Part shown: in pieces, positions 15,579-24,065 of the stretch
Layout of the letters: every line of letters starts with the position of its first letter
Numbering within the stretch: the first letter of the stretch is position 1
Source: Streptomyces sp. NBC_00690
GTDB taxonomy: Bacteria; Actinomycetota; Actinomycetes; Streptomycetales; Streptomycetaceae
Reading direction: 5' to 3'
Length of the DNA stretch: 64,000 nucleotides
Assembly: GCF_036226685.1 (NCBI RefSeq)
Contig: NZ_CP109009.1
Location: forward strand, 434,001-498,000
The notes under the pieces: generated by a model
Told to the model about the DNA's origin: nothing
The model's input: the letters and a program-made list of their open reading frames with translations, nothing else
Databases searched by the model: none
Made by a program: the position numbers and the translations under genes

Positions 15579-17510
15579 TCAGCGCACGTCGACCCGGTCG
15601 CTGCCGCTGGTGGTGCGCAGGCGCGACGAGGTGGCCGTGAACACGGCCTTCCAGCTGCCGTCCTTGTTCGCCGTGAACGCCTTGGTGAAGGCGCCCTTGC
15701 TGTTGGTGCGGACCGTGCTCTGCTTGGACCAGGTCTTGGCGCCGTCGGCCTTGAACCAGATCGTCACGGACTGGCTCGCAGTGTTCTTCCAAGAACCGTC
15801 CAGGCTGCGCAGGGTGCCCCCCACGGTGATCGCGCGCCCCTTGCGCACCGGCTCCGGACCGGCGTTAAAGCTCGAAATGGCCGTCTTCAGACGGACGTCC
15901 ACATAGTCGCTGGAGCTCACGGCGGCGGCGCGGTCGGCGGTGCCCACCGAGCGGGCGCGCCAGTCGCTGTCCTTGCTTGCGGTGACCGAAGCGGAGAAGG
16001 TGCCCTTCGTGCCGGTCGTGACGCTCGTCGCCTTGGTCCAGGTGGTGCTGCCCTTGGCCCGCGACTCGATCACGAGCGCCGTCTTGGCCAGCGGACGCCA
16101 GGTGTCGTCGGTCGATCCCATCGTCTGGAGCGTACCGGTGATCGCCAGCTTGCCGCCCTTCGCCACCGGCTCCGGGGAGGCGTTGAAGGAGATGACGCGG
16201 GTCGGCACTGCGGAGACGGTCAGCGTCGCCGAGGACGTGGGCACCTCACCGAGCGCGTTGGTGAACACCGCGCGGTAGCGGGCGGAGTTGACCGCGCCGC
16301 TCGCCTTCACCGAGAGGGTCTTGGAGGTGGCACCGGCCACGGTGGTCCACTTCGCTCCGCGGTCGGTGCTGCGCTCCCAGCGTACGGAGTCCGCGCCGCT
16401 GGCGGCTGCGGTGAAGGTCGCGGTGGCGCCCGAACGAACGGTGCGGGACTTCGGCTGGGTGGTCACCTCTGCCGCGCCGAAGCTGATGGACCGGGCGACG
16501 TCCTGGGCGCGGGAGGCCATCCAGTGCCTGTCGCTGCCGTCGTGGGAGTTGAAGCTCACGACGAAGCAGGCGGTGGTGCGGCAGTTCACGGCGGGAGCAC
16601 CGGCGGGAGTGAAGGTCTCGTTGAGCTTCAGCTTGGTCGTGAAGGTGCCGTCGGCGCCGACCTGACGGATATACGCGGCGTTGCCGAAGACGCTCGGGAA
16701 GGTGTCGGCGGGCATCGCGATGGTCTGGGCGAGGTAGACACCGCGGCCGGGGACGTAACCGCTGCCGGTCACCGTCACCTCGTTGTCCGCGCCGAGACCC
16801 GCCACCTGGCTGACCGTCAGCTTGGGGACGCTGACCTTGCCGCCGACGGCGAGGGTGTCCAGCGCCGTCCCGGCCGGGTACATGGGACGCCCCTGGAAGG
16901 AGAAGATCTCCGCGCCCTTGTCCGTCAGCGCGGCCGTGATTCCGGACCAGTTGACCGTGGCACCGTTCAGGGCGCTCGCGGACGCCTTCAGGGTGGCGAA
17001 CGGCACGGTGGCGACGGGCGTCGGGGTGCTGCCCTCCAGGTCCGTGGACACGTCGATGTGGAGGGTGCCGACGCCGTCCTTCAGCACGACCCGCGGGTTG
17101 GCGAGGGTGATCGCCTTGATGCCGTGCTCGGGGACCGCGTAGGTGACGGAACCGGAGAAGCGCACGTCGGCGTCACGACCGGCAGGGTTCACCGAACCAT
17201 GGGCGACGGGGTACGAGATGACGCCGTTCGCACCCTTCGTCGCGCCGCCGGCCTCCGTCACGGAGCCGCCCAGTCTCGTCACGTAGTCGACCCAGGACGC
17301 CTTGAAGCCCCAGCCGGCCTGGCCCGAGACCAGGATCGGGGATGCGGCGCTGGCGTCGCCGCTCTTGGGCTCCACGGCCTGTGCGACGGAGGCCGCGGAC
17401 ACCTGGGCGACCGGGGCGGCTGCCGCGGGAACGGCGAGGACGCCCGCACCCACGGATACGACGGTCAGCGCGGCGAGGGCAGCCAGACGGCTGTTGCGAG
17501 GCATGGACAT
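15579..17510 (-). CDS. Secreted HtaA-domain haem-binding protein
   Basis: ATG at 17510 (AAGGAG 11 nt upstream) gives 643 residues with an export signal. Residues about 65-230 form an HtaA domain (GWGFKASWVDYV, then VISYPVAHGSVNP), a haem-binding fold first described in corynebacteria. A second mixed region (about 240-355) ends with a GSDRHWMASRAQD segment, followed by an Ig-like domain (about 370-455) and two tandem repeats of about 95 residues (FNASPEPV and FNAGPEPV openings, both ending in VDVR). No sortase motif or C-terminal membrane anchor is seen. It has an iron box upstream. Confidence 0.85.
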   Translation of the reverse strand: MSMPRNSRLAALAALTVVSVGAGVLAVPAAAAPVAQVSAASVAQAVEPKSGDASAASPILVSGQAGWGFKASWVDYVTRLGGSVTEAGGATKGANGVISYPVAHGSVNPAGRDADVRFSGSVTYAVPEHGIKAITLANPRVVLKDGVGTLHIDVSTDLEGSTPTPVATVPFATLKASASALNGATVNWSGITAALTDKGAEIFSFQGRPMYPAGTALDTLAVGGKVSVPKLTVSQVAGLGADNEVTVTGSGYVPGRGVYLAQTIAMPADTFPSVFGNAAYIRQVGADGTFTTKLKLNETFTPAGAPAVNCRTTACFVVSFNSHDGSDRHWMASRAQDVARSISFGAAEVTTQPKSRTVRSGATATFTAAASGADSVRWERSTDRGAKWTTVAGATSKTLSVKASGAVNSARYRAVFTNALGEVPTSSATLTVSAVPTRVISFNASPEPVAKGGKLAITGTLQTMGSTDDTWRPLAKTALVIESRAKGSTTWTKATSVTTGTKGTFSASVTASKDSDWRARSVGTADRAAAVSSSDYVDVRLKTAISSFNAGPEPVRKGRAITVGGTLRSLDGSWKNTASQSVTIWFKADGAKTWSKQSTVRTNSKGAFTKAFTANKDGSWKAVFTATSSRLRTTSGSDRVDVR

Positions 17511-17639
17511 GCGTTGCATGTCTCCTTCGGGGAGATAGGGCCACCGACACGTGTAAACGCATGGCTGCGCCCTGGGTTTGGACAAAGGCAAAAGGAGAGA
17601 CCACTCGGAGTGGGGGGTCCGAAGTCGACACTGATCATA

Positions 17640-17658
17640 TTAGGTGAGCCTTACCTAA
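17640..17658. promoter_or_regulatory. Iron box (DtxR/DmdR-type) upstream of HtaA gene
   Basis: TTAGGTGAGCCTTACCTAA matches the actinobacterial iron-box consensus TTAGGTTAGGCTAACCTAA at 16 of 19 positions, with both outer half-sites intact. It lies 130 bp upstream of the HtaA start. DmdR/DtxR with Fe2+ would repress the gene. Confidence 0.85.
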
Positions 17659-17870
17659 ATTGTCACTATCGATCACCCTTCGACTTAAACCAGTCAAGGG
17701 CCATGCACCCAACAGCGAGACCACCAGTCGGCGTTCAGCATCCACGGTCGCGGCGAACGCCGCCCACCAGGGTTTTCTCCGCGCCGGGCGCGCCGGGCGC
17801 GCTCAAGGCCGCCTTGGCATTCCCAAGGGTCCACTCATGGACGGAGCCACGGCCCGGACCCCCTTGCCAC

Positions 17871-17913
17871 GCAAAAAGGTGCGCGCGATGGACAACTTCC
17901 CATCGTGCGCACC
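17871..17913 (-). terminator. Rho-independent terminator of the MmpS-like gene
   Basis: Arms 17878-17891 and 17900-17913 pair over 14 bp with one mismatch, with an 8-nt loop. In minus-strand transcription a T5 run (AAAAA at 17873-17877) follows. It is about 75 bp after the MmpS-like stop. Confidence 0.75.
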
Positions 17914-17985
17914 CTGAGCCCACCACCGCCACATAGCGGTGGGGCAGGATGAGTTCCTGACCCACCGGATGGGCGAGCGGCGCTA

Positions 17986-18426
17986 CTACTGAGCGAGCGG
18001 AGAGACCGCGACGCAGCCTCCGGCGGCAGCGAGGCCGCCTCCAGACTCCTCCGCGATCGCCTTCCCCTTGTAAGTGATCTTGCAGGTGACCTGTGCATCG
18101 GCACCGGCGTCGAGCGCGATGGGCAGGACCGACGGAGGCATGATCCCGCGCAGGGTCACGGTCTTCGTCCACGGCAGCGTCGGCTTCTCCACCGTCTCCA
18201 GCTTGGGCGCCATGGCGCTTCCGCCACCGGCCGAGAACTGGATGGAGTCGACGCTCTTCCCCGTGACCTCGTAGGTGACGTCGTACTCCTCGTTCACCGC
18301 CTTGTCGACCTGGTCGACGGCCTCGTCCTTCGCGGCGTCACTGATCTCGGAACAGGCACTGAGGCCGAACACGAGGCCGGCGGCAACCACGGAGGCCACG
18401 GCGGCGGAACGGATGGAACGATGCAT
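17986..18426 (-). CDS. MmpS-like lipoprotein
   Basis: ATG at 18426 gives 146 residues. A lipoprotein signal ends in the lipobox LSAC near residue 26. The mature part (about 40-146) contains YDVTYEVTGKSVDSIQFSAGG, a TKTVTLRG stretch and cysteines in VTCKITYKGK and AAGGCVAVS, all consistent with the MmpS/transport-accessory beta-sandwich fold. In mycobacteria such proteins assist MmpL transporters, but no MmpL is nearby. It sits upstream of the HtaA gene and ends in a strong terminator. Confidence 0.75.
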   Translation of the reverse strand: MHRSIRSAAVASVVAAGLVFGLSACSEISDAAKDEAVDQVDKAVNEEYDVTYEVTGKSVDSIQFSAGGGSAMAPKLETVEKPTLPWTKTVTLRGIMPPSVLPIALDAGADAQVTCKITYKGKAIAEESGGGLAAAGGCVAVSPLAQ

Positions 18427-19002
18427 GAACGACCCCTGGATCTTGATATTTGAATCCGCACATAATCGTAAAGACCTGATAAAAGTCAAACCGAGGCACC
18501 GTGTGCCAATTCAAGGGTGTTGCCCTGTGCCCGCGGCTGTTGCGAAGTGCCTCGCAGACACACCGCTTCCCCCACGGGACGCCCGTTGCTTCGCACGCCA
18601 CACGCACGGGATACGACCGATGGGGATCAGCTCTCCCCAACCGAGAGAAGGGGCGAAGGGGGCTCAACCAGGCCCCGCCGAAACCCTCTCCAAGGTGGGG
18701 ATTTGCTGGGTGACCGAGGTGGCCAGGCGGCATACTGAGCGTCCCGCGCGGATGGAGAGGCGCGGGACGCGGGATTGCACTGGGGGGTGCGTGTGGACAC
18801 CACTGCGAACAGATACGACGTCAAGGGGGCTGCGCTTCCTGGCACGCAACCGCTCGCGGCACGCCTTCCTCCACGAACGGGCCAGCCGCTCCCTCCTCGT
18901 CCACGCCTGAGGGACAACACCCGGCGTTCCACCAGTGCCCCAGACCCATCAGGACGGGCGGGCTGAACCGGCCGTAAGAACCTCTCGACAAGGCGGTAGA
19001 CC
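18427..19002. other. Intergenic region, promoter-like
   Basis: About 575 bp between the MmpS-like gene and the divergent DUF574 methyltransferase. The first 60 bp (18435-18495) are much more AT-rich than the surroundings and probably carry the MmpS promoter. No gene was supported. Confidence 0.45.
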
Positions 19003-19800
19003 GTGCACGAGGAGAACGACATCACCACATCACCTTCCGGCAGCCAGGCGCATTCGGCGCGGGTGTACGACTACATCCTGGGCGGCAAAGACCACTACGA
19101 GGTCGACCGGGCGGCGGGGGAAGCATCGCTGCGCGCGTGGCCGGGTCTGCGTACCAGCATGCTGGCCAATCGGGCGGCCATGCGTCGGATGGCCCATTGG
19201 CTGGCGGCGGAGGCGGGAGTGCGTCAGTTCCTCGACATCGGCACCGGAATCCCCACCGAACCCAATCTGCACCAGGTCGTACAAGGAGTGGATCCGCAGT
19301 CGCGCATCGTCTACGTGGACAACGACCCCATCGTCCTCGCCCACGCCGACGCCCTCATGTGCAGCACACCGGAGGGTCGTACGGCCTATGTGGAGGCCGA
19401 TATGAACGCCCCGGACACACTGCTCGCCGCCCCCGAACTCCGGCAGACCCTCGATCTGGACGAGCCGGTCGCCCTGACCGTGATCGCCATGCTCCAATTC
19501 GTCCAGGACGCACAGGGGTTGGTCGAGACCCTGATGGAACCGTTGGCGTCCGGAAGTCATCTGGCCATCACACTCGCCACCGCGGATCTCGCCGACGGTT
19601 CGGAGGCACTGGCAGCCGAGTACACCCGCAGGGGCATCCCCATGTACCTGCGCAACCGTGCCGAGGTGGAACGACTCTTCGACCGATTGGAACTGGTCGC
19701 ACCGGGAGTCGTCCCAATGACCTCGTGGCGCCCCGCCGATGGGGAGGAACTGCCCAGCACCACGACCAACATGTACGCGGGAGTCGCCCGCAAGCCCTGA
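19003..19800 (+). CDS. SAM-dependent methyltransferase, DUF574 family
   Basis: GTG at 19003 gives 265 residues. DUF574 signatures are present: RVYDYILGGKDHYEVDR near the start, GVRQFLDIGTGIPTEPNLHQV for SAM binding, VYVDNDPIVLAHADALM and the closing SWRPA. These cytosolic enzymes are numerous in Streptomyces and their substrates are unknown. A second copy lies at 34705-35517 on the other strand. The gene is not clearly part of an operon. Confidence 0.9.
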   Translation: MHEENDITTSPSGSQAHSARVYDYILGGKDHYEVDRAAGEASLRAWPGLRTSMLANRAAMRRMAHWLAAEAGVRQFLDIGTGIPTEPNLHQVVQGVDPQSRIVYVDNDPIVLAHADALMCSTPEGRTAYVEADMNAPDTLLAAPELRQTLDLDEPVALTVIAMLQFVQDAQGLVETLMEPLASGSHLAITLATADLADGSEALAAEYTRRGIPMYLRNRAEVERLFDRLELVAPGVVPMTSWRPADGEELPSTTTNMYAGVARKP

Positions 19801-20161
19801 CCCATGACCGCGGTCCCCCTCGTGGCCGGTCGATCACCGTGGCGACAGCCCGGACCAACGGGATGCGGGCGGCGAGTTCCCCGAGCGAGCGGTGGCGATC
19901 GGGCCCACCGGCTCGTCATCGTGACCCGGGTGCGCGGCCGACCCAGTGATGGGGGCATCAGCAGGTCGGTCGGCCGGTCAATCATGTCGGTCGTGTGCCG
20001 ATCGGACTCAGTGGCATTGGGTCGCATGCAGTCGCACCACAAGAGATGTCACCGTTTTCGGTCCCCGCGGCGCTCAACCATGATCATATTTGGGCGGGAG
20101 CGACCGCCCGCACGGTGGCGTCCCCGCACATGCTCTTCGCCGCAGCCAAGGAGTCCGACAC
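19801..20161. other. Intergenic region
   Basis: About 360 bp with no supported gene. AAGGAG at 20148-20153 serves the methyltransferase starting at 20162. Confidence 0.5.
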
Positions 20162-21178
20162 TTGACCTCCGCCCTTCCCACCACGGCAGACACGCTCGTC
20201 GCGCAGTCCTGGGGATTCGTCACCGACCGAGCGTTGCAGACGGCCGCAGAACTCGGCATACCCGACCTTGTCGCCGCCGGCCCCCTGTCGGTGGACGCAC
20301 TGGCCGAGGCGACCGACACCCGGCCCGACGCACTTCGTCGACTGCTGCGCCCGCTCGTCGGCATCGGATTCCTCCGGCTCGGCGACGACGGCACATACGG
20401 CCGGACCGAGGAGAGCGTACTCCTCGAATCCGACCACCCGACCACCCTGCGCCCCTGGTTCCAGCTGATGTACCGGGTGACGTACCGGATGTTGGATGAT
20501 CCGCTGTCGACCCTGCGTACCGGAAGACCCTCGTTCGAAGAGCGCTTCGGGAACACCTACTTCGCGCACATGGCACAACACCCCGAGGACGGTGCGGTCT
20601 TTCACGCCGCGATGGCGAGCTTCACCCGCCGTACCGCACGGGCGGTCGCCACGTCGTACGACTTCAGCACGGCGGGCAGCATCGTCGATGTGGGCGGCGG
20701 TCTGGGGACCCTCGTGGCGGACATCCTCACCCTGCACCCGGAACCGACCGGTACAGTGTTCGACCTGCCCGACCTGGCCGAACCCGCCCAGGCAGCCCTG
20801 GATTCCGCCGGGTTGAACGGGCGCGCGACGGTCGCGTCAGGTGACTTCTTCGCCGCAGTGCCCACGGGCAGGACCCATCTGTTGTCCTGGATCCTGCACG
20901 ACTGGGACGACGAGCGGGCGCTGAGGGTGTTGCGTCGGTGCCGGGCAGCCCAGGACGAGTCGCACGGCCGTCTCCTGATCGTCGAGGCGGTTCTGCCCGA
21001 ACGGCCGAGCGCCGATATGACCACCGCCCTGGACCTGGTAATGCTGTTCGGCCTCGGTGGAAGGGAACGGACCGAAGCCCAGTACGTAGCCCTTCTGAAG
21101 GAAGCGGGCTTCCACCATCTACGGACGCTTCCGTTGGAGGCGCCCGGAATGCACATCATCGAGGCGAAGCCCTGTTGA
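20162..21178 (+). CDS. O-methyltransferase (Methyltransf_2 family)
   Basis: TTG at 20162 follows AAGGAG at 8 nt and gives 338 residues. The open frame extends to 20090, but no ribosome site is seen there. A winged-helix dimerisation domain (about residues 12-95) precedes the SAM fold: IVDVGGGLGTLVADIL, FDLPDLAE, SGDFFAAVP and the catalytic-type HDWDDERALRVLRRC. This matches small-molecule O-methyltransferases of natural product pathways. No other biosynthetic gene is adjacent, so the substrate is unknown. Confidence 0.88.
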   Translation: MTSALPTTADTLVAQSWGFVTDRALQTAAELGIPDLVAAGPLSVDALAEATDTRPDALRRLLRPLVGIGFLRLGDDGTYGRTEESVLLESDHPTTLRPWFQLMYRVTYRMLDDPLSTLRTGRPSFEERFGNTYFAHMAQHPEDGAVFHAAMASFTRRTARAVATSYDFSTAGSIVDVGGGLGTLVADILTLHPEPTGTVFDLPDLAEPAQAALDSAGLNGRATVASGDFFAAVPTGRTHLLSWILHDWDDERALRVLRRCRAAQDESHGRLLIVEAVLPERPSADMTTALDLVMLFGLGGRERTEAQYVALLKEAGFHHLRTLPLEAPGMHIIEAKPC

Positions 21179-21326
21179 CAGTGCGTCACTTCAGTCGCCC
21201 CTGAAGTGCGATCGAGCACGGCTCGGGAGGTGAGCCACGGCATGCCGCCCGAGCCAACGGCCCGTCGGCCATGGGGCGAGGAGGGTCGGCCCGCGTCCAA
21301 GCGTAGGAGAAGGAACGGCGACGGAC

Positions 21327-21339
21327 TAGTGTCGATCGC
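21327..21339 (+). promoter_or_regulatory. Likely leaderless promoter of the GNAT gene
   Basis: A TAGTGT -10-like hexamer (21327-21332) lies 7 nt before the ATG and no ribosome site is present. Transcripts would begin at or next to the start codon. Leaderless messages are common in actinobacteria. Inferred. Confidence 0.45.
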
Positions 21340-21858
21340 ATGATCGAGAGTCCACGTCTCCTCTTACGTCCGTTGACCACCTCAGACGTCGAAGCCTTTG
21401 TATCGCTCCACGACGACCCCCGCGTCAGTGAGTTCGTCGGCTCCTACACCCACGATCAGGCCCTGCGACGACTCGCAGCCGTCGAGAAGCAGTGGGCGGA
21501 GCGAGGTCATGGCCTCTGTGCGGTCGAGCTCAAGGACACGGGCGAGTTCATCGGCAGATGCGGATTGAACTACTGGGACGAGTTCGACGAGGTGGAACTC
21601 GGCTGGACACTGCGGGCCGACCATTGGGGACACGGTTACGCCACCGAGGCGGCCGGAGCCTGCAAGGAGTGGGGATTCGCCACCTTGGACGTCCCCTATC
21701 TCACCGCCATGATCAGGCCCGGGAACACCCCCTCGGTACGGGTGGCACAACGACTCGGATTCACTGCGCTGCGTGAGGACGATCTGTGGGGCAATGCGGT
21801 CACCGTGTACGCGGCGCATCGCCCCCTCCCGACGGCGGGCTGCGCGGAGTCGGGCTGA
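21340..21858 (+). CDS. GNAT family N-acetyltransferase (RimJ/RimL-like)
   Basis: ATG at 21340 gives 172 residues. Features are IESPRLLLRPLTTSDVEAF, strand 4 EVELGWTLRADHWGHGYATEAAGACKEWGF with the acetyl-CoA pyrophosphate loop, and NTPSVRVAQRLGF. This is the RimJ/RimL type, acting on protein N-termini or small amines. It is translated from an apparently leaderless message. Confidence 0.87.
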   Translation: MIESPRLLLRPLTTSDVEAFVSLHDDPRVSEFVGSYTHDQALRRLAAVEKQWAERGHGLCAVELKDTGEFIGRCGLNYWDEFDEVELGWTLRADHWGHGYATEAAGACKEWGFATLDVPYLTAMIRPGNTPSVRVAQRLGFTALREDDLWGNAVTVYAAHRPLPTAGCAESG

Positions 21859-22184
21859 GGGCCCGGCTCCTCTCGGCTCCCACCGGCCCGGCAAACTGGG
21901 GCGGGCACCGGTCGCCCTTCCCAGGACCGGGCACGGGTGCCTCCAGTGCGGCGAGAAGAAGTCCATCCACTGCGCAGGGTGAGCGCCTGGCAACGGTCCG
22001 TTGATGGTGCGCACACCTCGTCCATCGCTCCGCTCGGGCATAGCCGCGCTGCCTGAGATGCCCCCGGACAGGGAATCGGCTCGGGCCGGCCGCCCCCGGA
22101 AGGAGAGGCCCACCGATCGGAGGAGAAAAGGCGCACAATCGATGGGAGGGGTAGTGCGGGGGGCCATGTCCGGGAGGTGCACTG
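21859..22184. other. Intergenic region
   Basis: About 325 bp. No gene supported. The HtpX ribosome site GGGAGG is at 22172-22177. No striking repeat was seen. Confidence 0.45.
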
Positions 22185-23102
22185 ATGGCCGCACTTCGGC
22201 GTCGATCCCGCTACGCCCCGGACCGGGGGCTCACGACCCGCATGGTGACCACGATGTTCTTCATCGGGCTGCTGTACGTCGTGTTCGTCGGTGTCCTGCT
22301 GGCGGCATTCAGTAAGGCGTGGCCGTTGATCCTGGTGATCTCCGGTGGGCTGTTCATCGCCCAGTTCTGGTTCAGCGACCGCATCGCGGAGTACAGCATG
22401 GGGGCGCACACGGTCTCGCCCGCGCAGGCGCCCGAGCTCCATGGCGCGGTCGATCGCATCTGCGCCCTCGCCGACATGCCCAAACCCAGGGTGGCGATCG
22501 CGGACAGCGATGTGCCCAATGCCTTCGCCACCGGGCGCAACGAGCGCACGGCCCTGGTCTGCGCAACGACGGGGTTGCTGCGGCGCCTGGAACCGGAGGA
22601 GCTGGAAGGCGTCCTCGCCCACGAACTCTCGCACGTCGCCCATCGCGATGTGGCGGTGATGACGATCGCCTCCTTCCTCGGTGTGCTGGCCGGTGTGATC
22701 ACCAGGGCCACCCTCTGGGGCGGGCTGGGTCGGGCCGGCCGCAACAACAGCAATGCCGCGGTTCTGATGATCCTCATCCCCCTGATCAGCGCCGCCGTCT
22801 ATGCGGTGAGTTTTCTGCTGACACGGCTCCTCTCCCGCTACCGGGAGCTGTCCGCCGACCGCGCCGCCGCCCTGCTGACCGGACGGCCGTCCGCGCTCGC
22901 CTCCGCGCTGACCAAGGTCACCGGGGAAATGGCCCGGATCCCCACGCGGGACCTGCGCAAGGCGGAGCCGTACAACGCCTTCTGGTTCGCCCCTGCCTTC
23001 TCATCGCGTGAGAGCTTGGCGCGATTGCTCTCCTCACACCCTTCCCTGGAACAGCGTCTGGAGCAGCTGAGCAAGATCTCCGCGGAGCTGACCCGGCCTT
23101 GA
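22185..23102 (+). CDS. htpX: HtpX membrane zinc metalloprotease
   Basis: The 305-residue protein has two N-terminal membrane helices (about 26-48 and 55-70) and the zinc motif HELSH with H146, E147 and H150. The third ligand is E221 in RELSADRAAALL. Two further membrane helices lie near 155-180 and 190-212. HtpX is a membrane-quality-control protease of the M48 family. PspAB follows 83 bp downstream, a usual pair in actinobacteria. RBS GGGAGG fits. Confidence 0.93.
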   Translation: MAALRRRSRYAPDRGLTTRMVTTMFFIGLLYVVFVGVLLAAFSKAWPLILVISGGLFIAQFWFSDRIAEYSMGAHTVSPAQAPELHGAVDRICALADMPKPRVAIADSDVPNAFATGRNERTALVCATTGLLRRLEPEELEGVLAHELSHVAHRDVAVMTIASFLGVLAGVITRATLWGGLGRAGRNNSNAAVLMILIPLISAAVYAVSFLLTRLLSRYRELSADRAAALLTGRPSALASALTKVTGEMARIPTRDLRKAEPYNAFWFAPAFSSRESLARLLSSHPSLEQRLEQLSKISAELTRP

Positions 23103-23185
23103 CCGGACCTGACCCGCCGACCGCAGACCGCAGACCGCAGACCCGGTGAACGACCGACTCGTCGGAGGGACGGAGGATTCCTCTC

Positions 23186-23779
23186 ATGGGGTTTCTTGAT
23201 GCGATCCTCGGCCGCAGCAAGCCGGTACGCCCCGATCTGGACCAATTGTTTGCCCTGCCATCCGCCGCCCTCACTTTGCAGGCAGAGACGGGCTTTCTGT
23301 CCACGGGCAGCGGATCGGTGTGCTTCGCGAGCGTCGAGGGCGGCGCGTTCCTACGGCTCCAGGACGACATCAGGGGTCTGCTGGACGTGGGCACGCGCAA
23401 CGGCGGAGTGCCGGTCGAGTTCGTCCAGGACGGGTACGGGTACTCATGGGTGCTCGTACGACATCCGGCCGATGACACGGTGTCTCTGGTCAACGACCTC
23501 CATGCGATCAACACCCTGCTCCAGGAGGCGGGCTTCGGTCCGCATCTGCTGTGTTCCCTCGTCGCCTTCGCCGATGAGGTCCATAGCCGCCCACTGGGGC
23601 TGGTCTACCTCTACAAGCGCGGCGCCTTCTATCCGTTCGCACCGCTGCCCGGCGCCGAGGACCGCAGGGACACTCCACTGGAGCTCCAGGTCCGGGCGTC
23701 GCTGGACGTCGACCTCCCGATGGAGCCCGATCTGGCCCGATGGTTTCCGCTCTGGGGTGCCCCGGGCTTGGAACCATGA
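23186..23779 (+). CDS. pspAB: PspA-associated protein PspAB
   Basis: ATG follows GGAGG (23164-ish) and gives 197 residues. MGFLDAILGRSKP at the N-terminus, FVQDGYGYSWVLVRHP and VHSRPLGLVYLYKRGAFYPFAPL are the typical PspAB features. It is cytosolic and functions with the phage-shock / envelope-stress system. It sits next to htpX, supporting membrane-stress function. Confidence 0.88.
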   Translation: MGFLDAILGRSKPVRPDLDQLFALPSAALTLQAETGFLSTGSGSVCFASVEGGAFLRLQDDIRGLLDVGTRNGGVPVEFVQDGYGYSWVLVRHPADDTVSLVNDLHAINTLLQEAGFGPHLLCSLVAFADEVHSRPLGLVYLYKRGAFYPFAPLPGAEDRRDTPLELQVRASLDVDLPMEPDLARWFPLWGAPGLEP

Positions 23780-23804
23780 TCACGCCACTTACCACGGTTC
23801 ATCA

Positions 23805-23821
23805 ATTTGGCGTAGCCAAAT
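23805..23821. repeat. Perfect short inverted repeat (possible terminator)
   Basis: ATTTGGC-gta-GCCAAAT lies 26 bp after the pspAB stop in locally AT-rich sequence. It could form a small hairpin, though the following run is not U-rich, or bind a regulator. Confidence 0.4.
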
Positions 23822-24065
23822 GACTAATGATGACTTGATTTGCCCAGCGCAGCATCATTCTGGCCAACGTTGCTCACGTTGAGAAGACACGGACAACCCT
23901 AGAGGGCCGCGACACATCTGCAGGGGCAGCGGGACGGATGAGCGGCCCGCACCCTTCGGCGGTTGCAGTGTGAACAACTGTCCGCCGGTGGCAGTTACAG
24001 ACCAATCCCCAGTGGTACAGACCATGTCCCACGGTTTTCGCAACGCTTCGCACTCACGAGGACCC

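Noticed and set aside
15940..17936. Long plus-strand frames over the HtaA gene
   Set aside because: Antisense shadows of a clear protein with signal peptide and domains on the minus strand.
20090..20161. N-terminal extension of the O-methyltransferase
   Set aside because: AAGGAG points to the TTG at 20162, and the extension is not part of the fold.
23811..23880. AT-rich stretch after pspAB as an attachment site
   Set aside because: No duplicate, integrase or tRNA nearby; only a small inverted repeat was seen.
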